A stretch of DNA of 56,000 bases from an uncultured Clostridia bacterium (GTDB lineage: Bacteria; Bacillota; Clostridia; Christensenellales; CAG-138): assembly GCA_944336475.1 (NCBI GenBank), contig CALVLD010000013.1, positions 1 to 56,000 of the forward strand, given 5' to 3'. Positions 28,041-37,222 of the stretch are shown here, one piece after another (the stretch's first letter is position 1; each line of letters opens with the position of its first letter). A program made the translations under genes and the position numbers. Below the pieces are notes generated by a model. That model was not told where the DNA came from. It searched no databases and saw only the letters and a program-made list of their open reading frames with translations.

Positions 28041-28660
28041 AGCTTATTGAAATGACCGTAAATGACTATATATCACTGCTTGCTTCCAATGCTCCCGCTC
28101 CCGGCGGCGGAAGTGCCTCCGCACTCTCCGGCGCACAGGGCGTCGGCCTTATCACGATGGTGGCAGGGCTCACCATAGGCAAGAAGAAGTACCTCGACTA
28201 TACTCAGCTCTGCGAGGAGGCGATAGCCGAGGGAATGAGCGTAAAGAACGAGCTTGTCGCCCAGGTCGACCGTGATACAGAGGCGTTCAATCTCGTATCC
28301 GCCGCATTCAAGCTCCCCAAGGAGACCGATGAGGAAAAGGCGGTACGTCGCAAGGCGATAGCGGATGCCACCCTGGTTGCAACCGAGGAGCCATTCCGCA
28401 CCATGGAGCTTGCGCTTGAGGGGCTCAAGGTCGCCGATAGGCTCGTCGGCAAGTTTAACACCAACTGCGGAAGCGACTTCGGCGTAGGCGTGCTCAACCT
28501 TCGCTCCTGCGCTCACGGCGCATGGCTGAACGTGCTCATCAACATCAGCGGCCTTGATGAGGCCACGGCAGCCGATTTCAAGTCCCGCGGTTCGGCAATG
28601 CTTGCCGAGATCGACGCAATGAGCGACAGGCTCTACAACGCAGCCCTGGAGATACTGTGA
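28037..28660 (+). CDS. fchA: Formiminotetrahydrofolate cyclodeaminase
   Basis: A 207-residue, mostly helical enzyme that converts 5-formimino-THF to 5,10-methenyl-THF and ammonia. Family marks: APAPGGGSASALSGAQGVGLI near the start and a C-terminal NLRSCAHGAWLNVLINISGL. It overlaps hutI by 4 bases and ends the operon just before a strong bidirectional terminator. Its product is the substrate of the convergent folD. Confidence 0.95.
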   Translation: MKLIEMTVNDYISLLASNAPAPGGGSASALSGAQGVGLITMVAGLTIGKKKYLDYTQLCEEAIAEGMSVKNELVAQVDRDTEAFNLVSAAFKLPKETDEEKAVRRKAIADATLVATEEPFRTMELALEGLKVADRLVGKFNTNCGSDFGVGVLNLRSCAHGAWLNVLINISGLDEATAADFKSRGSAMLAEIDAMSDRLYNAALEIL

Positions 28661-28675
28661 CGACACGACATGCCA

Positions 28676-28703
28676 AACGCCCACCCCTCACGGGGTGGGC
28701 GTT
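28676..28703. terminator. Bidirectional terminator between fchA and folD
   Basis: GCCCACCCC (28679-28687) pairs with GGGGTGGGC (28692-28700), with AAC/GTT extensions. TTTT follows on the plus strand and an A-run precedes it, so it can serve both operons. Confidence 0.88.
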
Positions 28704-28725
28704 TTATAATGCATACGAATGCTGC

Positions 28726-29595
28726 TTATCGACAGGTATCTCTATCGCCAAGCCTCTTTGCCGCCGCAACGACGTGCGAAGCAAGCACTGCTGTGGTCAC
28801 ACCGCCAATGCCGCCGGGGACAGGCGTTACGGCGGATACAAGGGGCTCCACCGAATCAAAATCGACATCACCGCAGATGCGGTTCAACTTCTCGCTCCAG
28901 TTGATGCCAACGTCGATGACCACCTGCCCGGGGGCAACGCACTCCGCACCTATCATGCTTGCCCTGCCCGCTGCGGCAACTATAATGTCTGCACGGCGGC
29001 ATATGTCTGGCAGACCGACGGTGCGGGTGTGGCAAACGGTGACCGTTGCATTGCGCTTGATAAGGAGCATCGACACCGGCTTGCCTATCACAAGACTCCG
29101 CCCGACCACAACGACATTGCTGCCCTCAAGCTCAATGCCGTAATGATCCGCAAGCTCAATGACTGCCTGTGCAGTGCAGGGGGCAAACCCCTCGCCCACA
29201 CCCGAATAGAGCGACGCCATGGAGGCGCGTGTGATGCCGTCAACATCCTTTGTTGGAGCAAGCGCCTCGCACACCGTTGCCTCATTAATGTGACGGGGGA
29301 GGGGACGGAATATGAGCACGCCATGTATGCCGCTGTCGTTATTCAGGGCGTGTATTACCTGCAGCAGCTCCTCCTCTGAAACATCACATGGCAGGAGCCT
29401 CTTAATCACCTCAACACCCGTTGAGCCGCAGCGTTTAACCGCATTGTTTTCATAGGAGATGTCGTCCTTGCGCTCGCCCACCCTGACGATACAGAGGGTA
29501 GGCGCAACGCCTGCATTGCGGAGAGCAGCTGCATCTGCAAGCGTTCTTTCGTTCATGGCGGCGATCACTGTCGTACCCTTCAATATGTTTGCCAT
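28726..29595 (-). CDS. folD: Methylenetetrahydrofolate dehydrogenase/cyclohydrolase FolD, divergent
   Basis: A 289-residue enzyme that interconverts methylene-, methenyl- and formyl-THF. Conserved parts: FRPLPRHI, LAPTKDVDGI, CTAQAVIEL (in place of PCTPxG), VVVVGRSLVIGKPVSMLL and the C-terminal TPVPGGIGGVT. The usual YxxxK motif, with the Lys needed for cyclohydrolase chemistry, appears here as Y48-ENN-A52, i.e. Lys is Ala (alignment by eye; K54 is present one turn on). This variant occurs in some gut clostridial FolD. It may favour the dehydrogenase, reducing methenyl-THF from histidine breakdown to methylene-THF. It is convergent with fchA and close behind cyuA. Confidence 0.94.
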   Translation of the reverse strand: MANILKGTTVIAAMNERTLADAAALRNAGVAPTLCIVRVGERKDDISYENNAVKRCGSTGVEVIKRLLPCDVSEEELLQVIHALNNDSGIHGVLIFRPLPRHINEATVCEALAPTKDVDGITRASMASLYSGVGEGFAPCTAQAVIELADHYGIELEGSNVVVVGRSLVIGKPVSMLLIKRNATVTVCHTRTVGLPDICRRADIIVAAAGRASMIGAECVAPGQVVIDVGINWSEKLNRICGDVDFDSVEPLVSAVTPVPGGIGGVTTAVLASHVVAAAKRLGDRDTCR

Positions 29596-29612
29596 ACAGC
29601 ACCTCTATGGAA

Positions 29613-30896
29613 CTAATCCTTGTTTGCAAGCATTATGCGAAGTATCTCACGGTCGGTCTCGCGCATGCCGTCCTTGCCGAGCCGACCGACATTTGCGATG
29701 GTGTTTTCGACACCCTTGGAGATTATGCCGTCGCCGCCCTGAAACTGTAGCCCGCGCACATACATCTGATAGCCGAGTATTCCGGCATCGACTGCGGAGG
29801 CTATCTTTGCCGCACAGGAGGGCTTTGCACCGTCGCAGACAATGCCGCTGACTATGGCAAGGGCATTGACGAGAGTGTGCGCCACAACGTCGTAGTCGCC
29901 GCCGAGCAGGTATGCAATGCCCGCTCCCGCACCGCAGCCGGCATTGACCGCACCGCAGAATGCCGAGAGTCGGCCTATCCATGTTTTTTGATGTATGGTC
30001 ACAAGATTTGAGACCACAAGAGCACGCAGGAGCTTGTCCTGTCCGACATCGTATTCACGGGCATAAACTATCACGGGCAGCGATGCGGTCATACCCTGAT
30101 TGCCGCTGCCGGAGACGATTATGACGGGCATCTCACAGCCGCTCATGCGAGCATCAGAGCCGGCGGCGGCCATGGCCTTTGCGCGGATCTTAACATCGTA
30201 GCCGTACACATCGAGCAGCACTCGGCCTACCCTTGCGCCCCAGTTACCCCGTATGCCCTCGTTGGCGATGGCGGTGTTGTACTCTATCTGGCGTTCAAGC
30301 ACCTCACGAACATCGTCAAGGTCAACTGTATCCGCAAAGTCCAATATGTCCCTTATGGTCAGAACGCCTCTGTCAGTCAGACCGCTTGAATCAAGCTCGA
30401 TCTCGGGGGCCTCGAACAGCGTTGCGCCGTTCTTTTGAATCAATACGACGTTGGTGTGATAATCCTTTATCCTAAGGCGTACATAATCGCTTCCGCTGTG
30501 GAGGGTGATATCGACGTCGAATATCACATCGCCTCTGGAGGGGCGAACTATCATGGGTACGCTCTGCATAAACTCCCGTATGCGGGGCTTGTCCTTTTCC
30601 GACACATCCGCAAGTACCTCGAGCACACGCTCCGCATTGCCGGCAACGATACCTGCCGCTGCTGCGGACTCGATGCCCTTGAGACCGCCTGTGTTCGGAA
30701 CGATAACAGATTTGACGTTTTTAATTATATTGCCGCTTACGGTTATCTCCACCCTGTCGGGCATCGCACCGAGCGTCGCTCTTGCCTTGGCAGCTGCAAA
30801 GGCGATTGCAATGGGTTCGGTACAGCCCATCGCCGGCACGAGCTCCTCCTTCAATATGTCTATGTACGCCCTGTATCTGCTATCGGTGTTGAGCAT
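29613..30896 (-). CDS. cyuA: L-cysteine desulfidase-like protein (CyuA/UPF0597)
   Basis: A 427-residue protein related to the serine dehydratase alpha fold. It is probably a [4Fe-4S] L-cysteine desulfidase that releases pyruvate, ammonia and sulfide. Signatures: ELVPAMGCTEPIAIAFAAA near the start, SGSGNQGMTASLPVIVYA and GAVNAGCGAGAGIAYLLGG, with cluster-type cysteines. The ATG at 30896 follows GGAGG by 5 bases, ruling out the 30914 start. The symbol is by family resemblance. It precedes folD by 17 bases and may share its transcript. Confidence 0.88.
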   Translation of the reverse strand: MLNTDSRYRAYIDILKEELVPAMGCTEPIAIAFAAAKARATLGAMPDRVEITVSGNIIKNVKSVIVPNTGGLKGIESAAAAGIVAGNAERVLEVLADVSEKDKPRIREFMQSVPMIVRPSRGDVIFDVDITLHSGSDYVRLRIKDYHTNVVLIQKNGATLFEAPEIELDSSGLTDRGVLTIRDILDFADTVDLDDVREVLERQIEYNTAIANEGIRGNWGARVGRVLLDVYGYDVKIRAKAMAAAGSDARMSGCEMPVIIVSGSGNQGMTASLPVIVYAREYDVGQDKLLRALVVSNLVTIHQKTWIGRLSAFCGAVNAGCGAGAGIAYLLGGDYDVVAHTLVNALAIVSGIVCDGAKPSCAAKIASAVDAGILGYQMYVRGLQFQGGDGIISKGVENTIANVGRLGKDGMRETDREILRIMLANKD

Positions 30897-30928
30897 AACG
30901 ACCTCCATGAGCAAAACTATACGAATGC

Positions 30929-30957
30929 ATTATAAAACGGCTCGACATATTTTTCAA
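30929..30957 (-). promoter_or_regulatory. Promoter of cyuA-folD
   Basis: On the minus strand: -35 TTGAAA (30952-30957), a 17-base spacer and -10 TATAAT (30929-30934). Confidence 0.82.
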
Positions 30958-30987
30958 TAGCCAAGCCGTAAACAACTCGTCATATTA

Positions 30988-31674
30988 TCAAAATTCGGCG
31001 ACCTCAACAGGCGCAAAGCCAAGGTTGTCGGCTGAGCACAGCCGATAACGAATGCCATTCTTCTCGCCGTCGAATGCACTGGAGCAGCCGTCCCCGTGCA
31101 CATGGCCGTAGACGCAGAGAATGACCCCCTGCTTTTCCATGAGTGCGGTCATATCGGTGTCCGCACCATCTCCTGCAAGCGGCGGAAAGTGGGTCATACA
31201 GATTACGGGCCCGTGCTTTACGGATGCAAACGACAGCCCCAGACGCAGGAGCTCGCGCTCATAGATTTTACGGTCATCTGCCTTAAAATTGCTGTCCGAG
31301 GGCAGTATCCATCCCCGTGAGCCCGCAACGGAGAATGCTCCCATGTCAACGGAATCGTTTTGTATGAGCCGCATATCCGAGGGCAGAGCCGACCGCATAC
31401 GGGTAGGGGACGCCCACCAGTAGTCATGGTTGCCCCGTATGAGGAGCTTTGTTCCGTTTAGTGCAGCTATGGCATTCAACTCTGTCAGCGCATTCGAAAA
31501 GCGCATGGCCCAACAGATGTCGCCCGGCACAAGCACACAGTCGTTGACGCCGACAACGGACTGCCACGAGTCAAACATGCGTTCGCGGTGGTTTTCCCAG
31601 CGATATCCAAAGACATCCATGGGTTTATCTGCTCCGCCGTCAAGATGCAGATCGGCTATGGCAAAAACTTTCAT
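30988..31674 (-). CDS. Calcineurin-like metallophosphoesterase
   Basis: A 228-residue predicted phosphoesterase. All five di-metal motifs are seen: DLHL (8-11), VPGDICWA, RGNHDYWW, THFPPLAG and YGHVHGDG. It has no signal sequence, so it is cytoplasmic. The substrate cannot be read from the sequence. It lies 20 bases downstream of the zinc-ribbon gene in the same direction, likely one transcript. Confidence 0.9.
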   Translation of the reverse strand: MKVFAIADLHLDGGADKPMDVFGYRWENHRERMFDSWQSVVGVNDCVLVPGDICWAMRFSNALTELNAIAALNGTKLLIRGNHDYWWASPTRMRSALPSDMRLIQNDSVDMGAFSVAGSRGWILPSDSNFKADDRKIYERELLRLGLSFASVKHGPVICMTHFPPLAGDGADTDMTALMEKQGVILCVYGHVHGDGCSSAFDGEKNGIRYRLCSADNLGFAPVEVAEF

Positions 31675-31694
31675 TTACAGGCGGTATCCAAACA

Positions 31695-32216
31695 TCAGCG
31701 GTGAATGCGGCGAACAGGAGCTATCTCTCCGTCAAACCCGGCGTCGTCATCGCTCTCATCACCATCGTCCTCGTCATCGAGAGTCTCAATGGAGATGACG
31801 TTCTCATCAAAATTGATATCCTCTTCGCCGCCGTCATGATTTTCCATGAGCCCATCGGGATCGGGATCGACAAACTCGTCATCCAGCTCATCGCTTATGT
31901 CGGCGATCTCCTCGGCAGGTATGTCATCGGAAAGGGGAACATCGACCTCCTTGAGATCAACGGAATCCAGATCCAAAGCGGTTATGGCAGATTTACGCTG
32001 ATTCTGCAACTGTTCCTGACGCAGCATCTCTTTGTAGCAGAGTGCGCATATATCGCGCCCCTTCATAGCGGGGTGCTCGCCGCACTCTATGCAGAGAGAC
32101 TCCTGCTCATCGCCATCATCTCTTTCCCGTCTTGCAGTGCGACGGCAAACATTGCAGAGCTTTTCATCATCCTTGATATAGTTGAGTTCACACTTGGGAC
32201 ATTTCCTAAGACCCAT
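31695..32216 (-). CDS. Zinc-ribbon protein with long acidic tail, unknown function
   Basis: 173 residues. The ATG at 32216 has GGAGG 9 bases upstream; an earlier ATG at 32225 abuts the Shine-Dalgarno. Two CxxC pairs lie at the start (CPKC, then CNVC at about 22-25). Further pairs CIEC and CALC at about 42-60 give two zinc knuckles. From about residue 85 the protein is strongly acidic with D/E runs (DEDDGDESDDDAG), probably disordered. I do not recognise a named family. It is the first gene before the phosphoesterase, with its own promoter. Confidence 0.82.
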   Translation of the reverse strand: MGLRKCPKCELNYIKDDEKLCNVCRRTARRERDDGDEQESLCIECGEHPAMKGRDICALCYKEMLRQEQLQNQRKSAITALDLDSVDLKEVDVPLSDDIPAEEIADISDELDDEFVDPDPDGLMENHDGGEEDINFDENVISIETLDDEDDGDESDDDAGFDGEIAPVRRIHR

Positions 32217-32279
32217 AAGCCACATCCTCCAAAGGACATTTGTTCTGTCGGGGGAGAAGCATCCCCCGTAACGCTATCT

Positions 32280-32308
32280 ATTATGCAAATGCAATATGGC
32301 TATGTCAA
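32280..32308 (-). promoter_or_regulatory. Promoter of the zinc-ribbon/phosphoesterase unit
   Basis: On the minus strand: -35 TTGACA (32303-32308), a 17-base spacer and -10 CATAAT (32280-32285). Confidence 0.78.
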
Positions 32309-32350
32309 TATACTTGCAAAAAATATTCGATAAAATTTGAGCGCTGTCTA

Positions 32351-32953
32351 TTATTGCTCAAGCAAATTCTCCGGATACACCACTGCCTCTATCCTTGAGA
32401 GGAGCTCAGCCCTTCCGTCAAGCGACGATGAGGAGTATGCGATGGCATACGGCGGCGCACCCAACAGCTTTGCAGCTGCGCTTGCGGCAGCACAACGCTT
32501 GCTCCGCGCGAGCTTATCCGCCTTTGTCGCAATGAGCGTATACGGTATAGCGTAGTAGAGTATGTACCTGAACATCTGGCGGTCAAGCACCGTAGGCTCA
32601 TGCCGAATATCGATGAGCATGTATATATGCGTCACCCGGCCGGAGCTCAGATAGCCCTCAATGAGCTGCCCCCACTTCTCTTGCTCCGCCTTGGGTGCGG
32701 CAGCATAGCCGTACCCCGGAAGATCCACCAGGTAGAAATCGCCATTCAGCAGAAAATAGTTGATAAGCCTCGTTTTTCCGGGGGTTTGCGAGGTCTTTGC
32801 CAGCTTATTCCGCCCACAGAGCGAGTTGATGAGCGAGGACTTGCCGACGTTCGACTTTCCGACTATTGCAATCTCCGCACGTCGCTGCTCAGGAAGCGTC
32901 GAGCCAAGTCCCACGCTCGTGACGAACTCGGCACTCTTGATTGTGAAATCCAT
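32351..32953 (-). CDS. engB: Ribosome biogenesis GTPase EngB (YsxC/YihA)
   Basis: A 200-residue GTPase needed for 50S assembly. G1 GKSNVGKSSLIN (about 29-40), G2 TPGKTR, G3 DLPGYGYA, G4 TKADK are present. The start at 32953 follows AAAGGGG by 5 bases; an in-frame extension to 33004 overlaps the terminator hairpin and is rejected. It lies after asnS but beyond an asnS terminator, so it may depend on readthrough or a weak promoter of its own. Confidence 0.95.
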   Translation of the reverse strand: MDFTIKSAEFVTSVGLGSTLPEQRRAEIAIVGKSNVGKSSLINSLCGRNKLAKTSQTPGKTRLINYFLLNGDFYLVDLPGYGYAAAPKAEQEKWGQLIEGYLSSGRVTHIYMLIDIRHEPTVLDRQMFRYILYYAIPYTLIATKADKLARSKRCAAASAAAKLLGAPPYAIAYSSSSLDGRAELLSRIEAVVYPENLLEQ

Positions 32954-32982
32954 GGTTTCCCCTTTCTGTAAAAGCCACCCGT

Positions 32983-33025
32983 AAAAAACGATTCGCAGAT
33001 GCAATATACAAGCCCTGCGAATCGT
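32983..33025 (-). terminator. Terminator after asnS
   Basis: On the minus strand an 11-bp stem ACGATTCGCAG (from 33025-33015) pairs with CTGCGAATCGT (32998-32988), with a 16-base loop and six T following. Confidence 0.85.
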
Positions 33026-33040
33026 TAAAATCGGATCGGA

Positions 33041-34423
33041 TTACAGCTCCATGCTGCCCGTGGTCCTTGGGAACGGCAGCACGTCCCTTATGTTCTGCAT
33101 GCCTGTGAGGTACATCAAAATGCGCTCAAAGCCCATTCCAAAGCCCGCATGCTTTACGCCGCCGTACTTGCGCAGGTCAAGATACCACTCATAATAGCTC
33201 ATGTCCATGCCCAGATCCTCTATCTTCTTGCGGAGAACATCGTAACGCTCCTCGCGCTGACTGCCGCCAATGATCTCACCCACACCGGGAACGAGCAGAT
33301 CGGCCGCCGCAACGGTCTTGCCGTCATCATTGAGGCGCATGTAGAAGCTCTTTATCTCCGCAGGATAGTCTGTCACGAACACAGGGCAGCGGTAGACCTC
33401 CTCGCACAGATAGCGCTCATGCTCGGTCTGAAGATCGCAGCCCCAGTAAACGGGATACTGGAACTCACGTCCGCAGGTAGAGAGTATCTCTACCGCCTTG
33501 GTGTAGGGTAGGCGGACAAAGTCAGAGTTGACAACATGGTTCAGCCTTTCGAGCAGAGTCTTATCCACGAAGGAGTTGAAGAAGCTCATCTCATGGGGGC
33601 AGCGTTCAAGCACCTCGGTGATTATGAACTTTATCATTTCCTCGGCAATATCCATATATCCGTTCAGATCGCAAAACGCCATCTCCGGCTCCATCTGCCA
33701 GAACTCGGCAGCATGGCGGGCGGTGTTGCTTTTCTCTGCGCGGAACGTAGGGCCAAACGTGTATATGTCACGGAATGCAAGTGCAAACGCTTCGCCGTGG
33801 AGCTGACCGCTTACCGTGAGGTTTGCAGGCTTGCCGAAGAAATCCTGCGTGTAGTCAACGGAGCCGTCGGCATTCCTGGGAGGGTTTGCCATGTCAAGCG
33901 ATGTCACGCGGAACATCTCGCCTGCGCCCTCGCAGTCGCTCCCCGTGAATATTGGGGTGTGGACATAGAGGAAACCCCTCTCGTCAAAAAAGCGATGGAT
34001 GGCCATTGCCACAACGTGTCGGACACGGTACACAGCCTGGAATGTGTTTGCCCTCGGACGCAGATGCTGTATGGTGCGCAGATACTCCAACGTGTGCCGC
34101 TTTTTCTGGAGAGGATAGTCGTTAGGGCACTCGCCGGCGATCTCGATCTCTCCGGCACGGATCTCAAACGGCTGCTTTGCTTCAGGCGTCAGTATCAGCT
34201 CACCGTGCACAACTATGGCAGCCCCCGTGGCAAACTTGGAAGCAATCCCGGAAGGGATTATACCGTGCTCATACACGATCTGTACGCTGCGGAACGCAGA
34301 GCCGTCGCCAAGCTCAATAAAGCCTACCGACTTGGACTCGCGGGCGGTTCTGATCCAGCCGGCAACCTCAACATTGCCGACGAACCTTTCCGGGCATTTT
34401 TGCAACTCATAAAGACGAATCAT
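33041..34423 (-). CDS. asnS: Asparaginyl-tRNA synthetase
   Basis: A 460-residue class IIb synthetase. The OB-fold anticodon domain (about 1-110) begins with [11 protein letters not shown], followed by the catalytic domain. Motif 2 lies in [11 protein letters not shown] (about 213-223), motif 3 in [12 protein letters not shown] (about 429-440). A tRNA-Asn gene is also present in the window. AGAGG precedes the start. Its promoter lies only a few bases beyond the potD stop. Confidence 0.96.
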   Translation of the reverse strand: MIRLYELQKCPERFVGNVEVAGWIRTARESKSVGFIELGDGSAFRSVQIVYEHGIIPSGIASKFATGAAIVVHGELILTPEAKQPFEIRAGEIEIAGECPNDYPLQKKRHTLEYLRTIQHLRPRANTFQAVYRVRHVVAMAIHRFFDERGFLYVHTPIFTGSDCEGAGEMFRVTSLDMANPPRNADGSVDYTQDFFGKPANLTVSGQLHGEAFALAFRDIYTFGPTFRAEKSNTARHAAEFWQMEPEMAFCDLNGYMDIAEEMIKFIITEVLERCPHEMSFFNSFVDKTLLERLNHVVNSDFVRLPYTKAVEILSTCGREFQYPVYWGCDLQTEHERYLCEEVYRCPVFVTDYPAEIKSFYMRLNDDGKTVAAADLLVPGVGEIIGGSQREERYDVLRKKIEDLGMDMSYYEWYLDLRKYGGVKHAGFGMGFERILMYLTGMQNIRDVLPFPRTTGSMEL

Positions 34424-34452
34424 AGTAGCCTCTATTTGATTTAGTTCCGCAC

Positions 34453-34481
34453 ATTATAGCACGTTGTCACGCCGGTTGCAA
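34453..34481 (-). promoter_or_regulatory. Promoter of asnS
   Basis: On the minus strand: -35 TTGCAA (34476-34481), a 17-base spacer and -10 TATAAT (34453-34458). No terminator is seen between potD (ends 34491) and this promoter. Confidence 0.8.
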
Positions 34482-34490
34482 TACCGAAAA

Positions 34491-35540
34491 TCACTCAAAA
34501 ACTCTGTCCCAAGCGTTGTTGTAGAGATCAATACTCTCCCCCAGGTCACGGAACACGACGCACTTCTCGATTATGGCGTCGGGAATATTGAACATATGGT
34601 TCTCGGTATAGTATTCGTCAAGCAGGGGCCACACTGCGGCGTTCGGGCTGGAGTAGCCGATGAACTCTGTATTGATGGTAGCGACCTCCGGCTCAAGCAG
34701 GAAGTTGATGAACTGCTCAGCCATATCCTGCTTCTTGGTGTTTACAGGTATGACCATTGTATCAAAGTAGATGTTGCTGCCGCTCTCAGGCACGAAAAAG
34801 TCCAGGTCGGGGTTGCCTTCGTCGGGGTCGCAGCACCATACGGCATCGCCGGAATACACGACGGCCAGTGCGCCGGAGCCCAATATCATGCTGTCCTTAA
34901 TATCGTCGGTGAGCCAGGCCTTTACAAGGGGCTTCATTGCAATCAGCGCATCGGCAGCGGCGTTGAGCTCGTCGGGATTCGTAGTATTGATGTCATAGCC
35001 CAGATACAGCAGTGCGACTGCCATGGAGTCACGGATGCTGTCATACATAAATATCTCACCGGAGTATTTTTCGTTCCAGAGTATGTCCCAGGAACCGAGA
35101 TCGGCCTCGTCCACCATGGTCTTGTTGTAGAGCACGCCAAGAACGCCATAGGTGTAGGGGATGGAGTACTTGTTCTCGGGATCGTAATCGAGCCCCATGT
35201 ATCTATCGTCGATATTGACGAGGTTGGACAGATTGTCATGGTTGATCTCCGCAAGCTTGCCGCCCTTGATAAGCCTCTCAACAGCATAGTCGGACGGGAA
35301 GCAGAGGTCATAGGGGCAGTCGTCGGCCTCGAGCTGTATGAGCATCTCCTCGTTGCTTGTAACGACCTTTTCCTTGATTGTGATACCTGTTTCCTCCTTA
35401 AAACGTTCCTTCAGCGACGGCTCAAGATAGTCGCCCCAGTTGAGGATGTTCAGCGTCTCGCCCGAGGCACAGCTGGAGAACATGGGGACGAGCAGCATGG
35501 CCATTAGAACGGCCATCAGAACGGAAACGAACTTTTTCAT
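34491..35540 (-). CDS. potD: Spermidine/putrescine-binding lipoprotein
   Basis: A 349-residue substrate-binding protein of a polyamine ABC transporter. The signal sequence ends MFSSC (about 20-24), giving a likely lipidated Cys, and is followed by the family start LNILNWGDYLEP. The aspartate- and tryptophan-rich ligand sites FPSDYAVERLI and MVVPGNTK-like stretches fit PotD. GGAGG lies 11 bases upstream. It is last in regulator-potA-potB-potC-potD. Confidence 0.94.
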   Translation of the reverse strand: MKKFVSVLMAVLMAMLLVPMFSSCASGETLNILNWGDYLEPSLKERFKEETGITIKEKVVTSNEEMLIQLEADDCPYDLCFPSDYAVERLIKGGKLAEINHDNLSNLVNIDDRYMGLDYDPENKYSIPYTYGVLGVLYNKTMVDEADLGSWDILWNEKYSGEIFMYDSIRDSMAVALLYLGYDINTTNPDELNAAADALIAMKPLVKAWLTDDIKDSMILGSGALAVVYSGDAVWCCDPDEGNPDLDFFVPESGSNIYFDTMVIPVNTKKQDMAEQFINFLLEPEVATINTEFIGYSSPNAAVWPLLDEYYTENHMFNIPDAIIEKCVVFRDLGESIDLYNNAWDRVFE

Positions 35541-35579
35541 TTTTACAGAAACCTCCTGAGTAAGATGATTTATTTATGT

Positions 35580-36401
35580 TTATGCTTTGCGCATAACCTT
35601 TTTTTCCTGTATGGCAGCCTGCTTTTCCTGCCTTATGCTGCGCATGTTGACAATGAGGAGCAGTATGCCTACCACTAAGAACATCAGCGCCGAAAGCGCA
35701 CAGAACTCCGTTGACACGCCCTTTTTCATCTTGGAGTAGATGAGCATGGACAGATTCATGCTCGTTCCGCCGGTGAAAAGGCTTATGGCAAAATCATCGA
35801 TGCTCAGCGTGAACGCCAATAGAAAACCTGAAACTATGCCCGGCATTATGTCGGGTATGACAACCTTCATGAGGGCTTGGAAGGGGCTGCAGCCCAGATC
35901 CAGTGCAGCCTCATAAAGCGTATTGCTGCTCTGGCGCAGCTTGGGCATTACCGAGAATATGACATAGGGAAGATTGAACGTCACATGTGCGATTATCAGG
36001 CGCAGAAGCCCATGCTCCTGACGAAGCCCTATGAATGCGAATAACAGCATCATGGCAATGCCTGTCACCAGATCGGGGTTCACCATTGGCAGCTGAGTCA
36101 CCGCCTCAATAACAGCACGACGCTTTTTTTTCATGGAGTGAAGCCCTATAGCCGTAGCGGTGCCGAATACCGTGGCAACGGTTGCAGAGACAAGTGCGAC
36201 AACGAGGGTGGTGACGAGCGCCTCCTTAACATCACTGTCCGAGAACAGGTCTGCATATGCCCCGAACGAGAACCCGTTCCACACCACAGCGGTGCGTGAA
36301 TCAGTAAAGGACATCACCATCATGACGAATATGGGCATATACATGAAAAACAGTACAAGCCCGAGGTATGAGCCCTTTAAAAACTTCAAAAACCGCTTCA
36401 C
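35580..36401 (-). CDS. potC: Polyamine ABC transporter permease PotC
   Basis: A 273-residue permease with about six membrane helices. The EAA loop, which couples to the ATPase, is EAALDLGCSPFQALMKVVIP. Its start overlaps the potB stop by 4 bases. The FNLPYVIF and DDFAISLFTGG stretches are typical of PotC. Confidence 0.95.
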   Translation of the reverse strand: MKRFLKFLKGSYLGLVLFFMYMPIFVMMVMSFTDSRTAVVWNGFSFGAYADLFSDSDVKEALVTTLVVALVSATVATVFGTATAIGLHSMKKKRRAVIEAVTQLPMVNPDLVTGIAMMLLFAFIGLRQEHGLLRLIIAHVTFNLPYVIFSVMPKLRQSSNTLYEAALDLGCSPFQALMKVVIPDIMPGIVSGFLLAFTLSIDDFAISLFTGGTSMNLSMLIYSKMKKGVSTEFCALSALMFLVVGILLLIVNMRSIRQEKQAAIQEKKVMRKA

Positions 36402-37222
36402 CAGATCGTACCCCCCTCCGAGCCCGTGTCACGCTCGACACGACGCATTATGAACATGGAGATAAGCACGAGCACAATAAGAACGAGGGAAAGCGTAGAA
36501 CCCACGCCCCACTGATTGCCTATCAGGAACTTCTGCTCTATCACCTGACCGAACAGCATGACGTTTTTGCCGCCGAGCATCGTGGAGACAGCAAATGTTG
36601 ACATTGAAGGCACGAATACCATCGTAATGCCGGACACAATGCCGGGGACAGACTGTGGGAGCACCACCCGCAGGAATGTCTGACGAGAGTTTGCGCCGAG
36701 ATCGTGCGCCGCCTCAATAAGGGAGCGGTCGAGCTTTTGCAGCACAGTGTAGATGGGCAATATCATAAACGGCAGAAAGTCGTATATCGTTGCCACAAGC
36801 ACGGCGCCGGGGGTATATATAAGCCGAGGATTTTCCATGCCGAGCCACTCAAGTAACCGCACGATTATGCCGCTGTCGTCAAGCAGTATCTTCCATGCGA
36901 TTGTGCGAAGGAGCATATTCATCCACATGGGCATGATGAACAGCATTGAAAGGAGTGCAGCACTGCGTGACTTCATGTTGGAGAGTATGTATGCCACGGG
37001 ATAGCCTACGAGCAGACATACGACCGTGGTCGCAAGAGCTATCCATATGGAGTTCAACAGTGCGGGCAGATAGGTCGTGTCTGAAAACACCTGTACAACA
37101 AAATCGGTGGTGAACTGCCCGTCGCGGAAAAACGCATAATAGAGCACAAACAGCAGCGGCGCTACTATGAACAGCGGCATCCACACGAATATGTACGGGT
37201 AAGCCATGCGAGAACGCTTCAT
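36398..37222 (-). CDS. potB: Polyamine ABC transporter permease PotB
   Basis: A 274-residue permease with about six membrane helices. The EAA loop is [20 protein letters not shown]. The start overlaps the potA stop by 4 bases; an ATG five codons in is an alternative start. It pairs with PotC to form the channel. Confidence 0.95.
   Translation of the reverse strand: MKRSRMAYPYIFVWMPLFIVAPLLFVLYYAFFRDGQFTTDFVVQVFSDTTYLPALLNSIWIALATTVVCLLVGYPVAYILSNMKSRSAALLSMLFIMPMWMNMLLRTIAWKILLDDSGIIVRLLEWLGMENPRLIYTPGAVLVATIYDFLPFMILPIYTVLQKLDRSLIEAAHDLGANSRQTFLRVVLPQSVPGIVSGITMVFVPSMSTFAVSTMLGGKNVMLFGQVIEQKFLIGNQWGVGSTLSLVLIVLVLISMFIMRRVERDTGSEGGTIW

Noticed and set aside
34424..34490. T-box leader upstream of asnS
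   Set aside because: The region before asnS is too short (about 30 bases of leader) and lacks the T-box sequence.
34464..35507. 347-residue open frame antisense to potD
   Set aside because: PotD is clearly the real gene; the antisense frame is low in motif content and has no neighbours in its direction.
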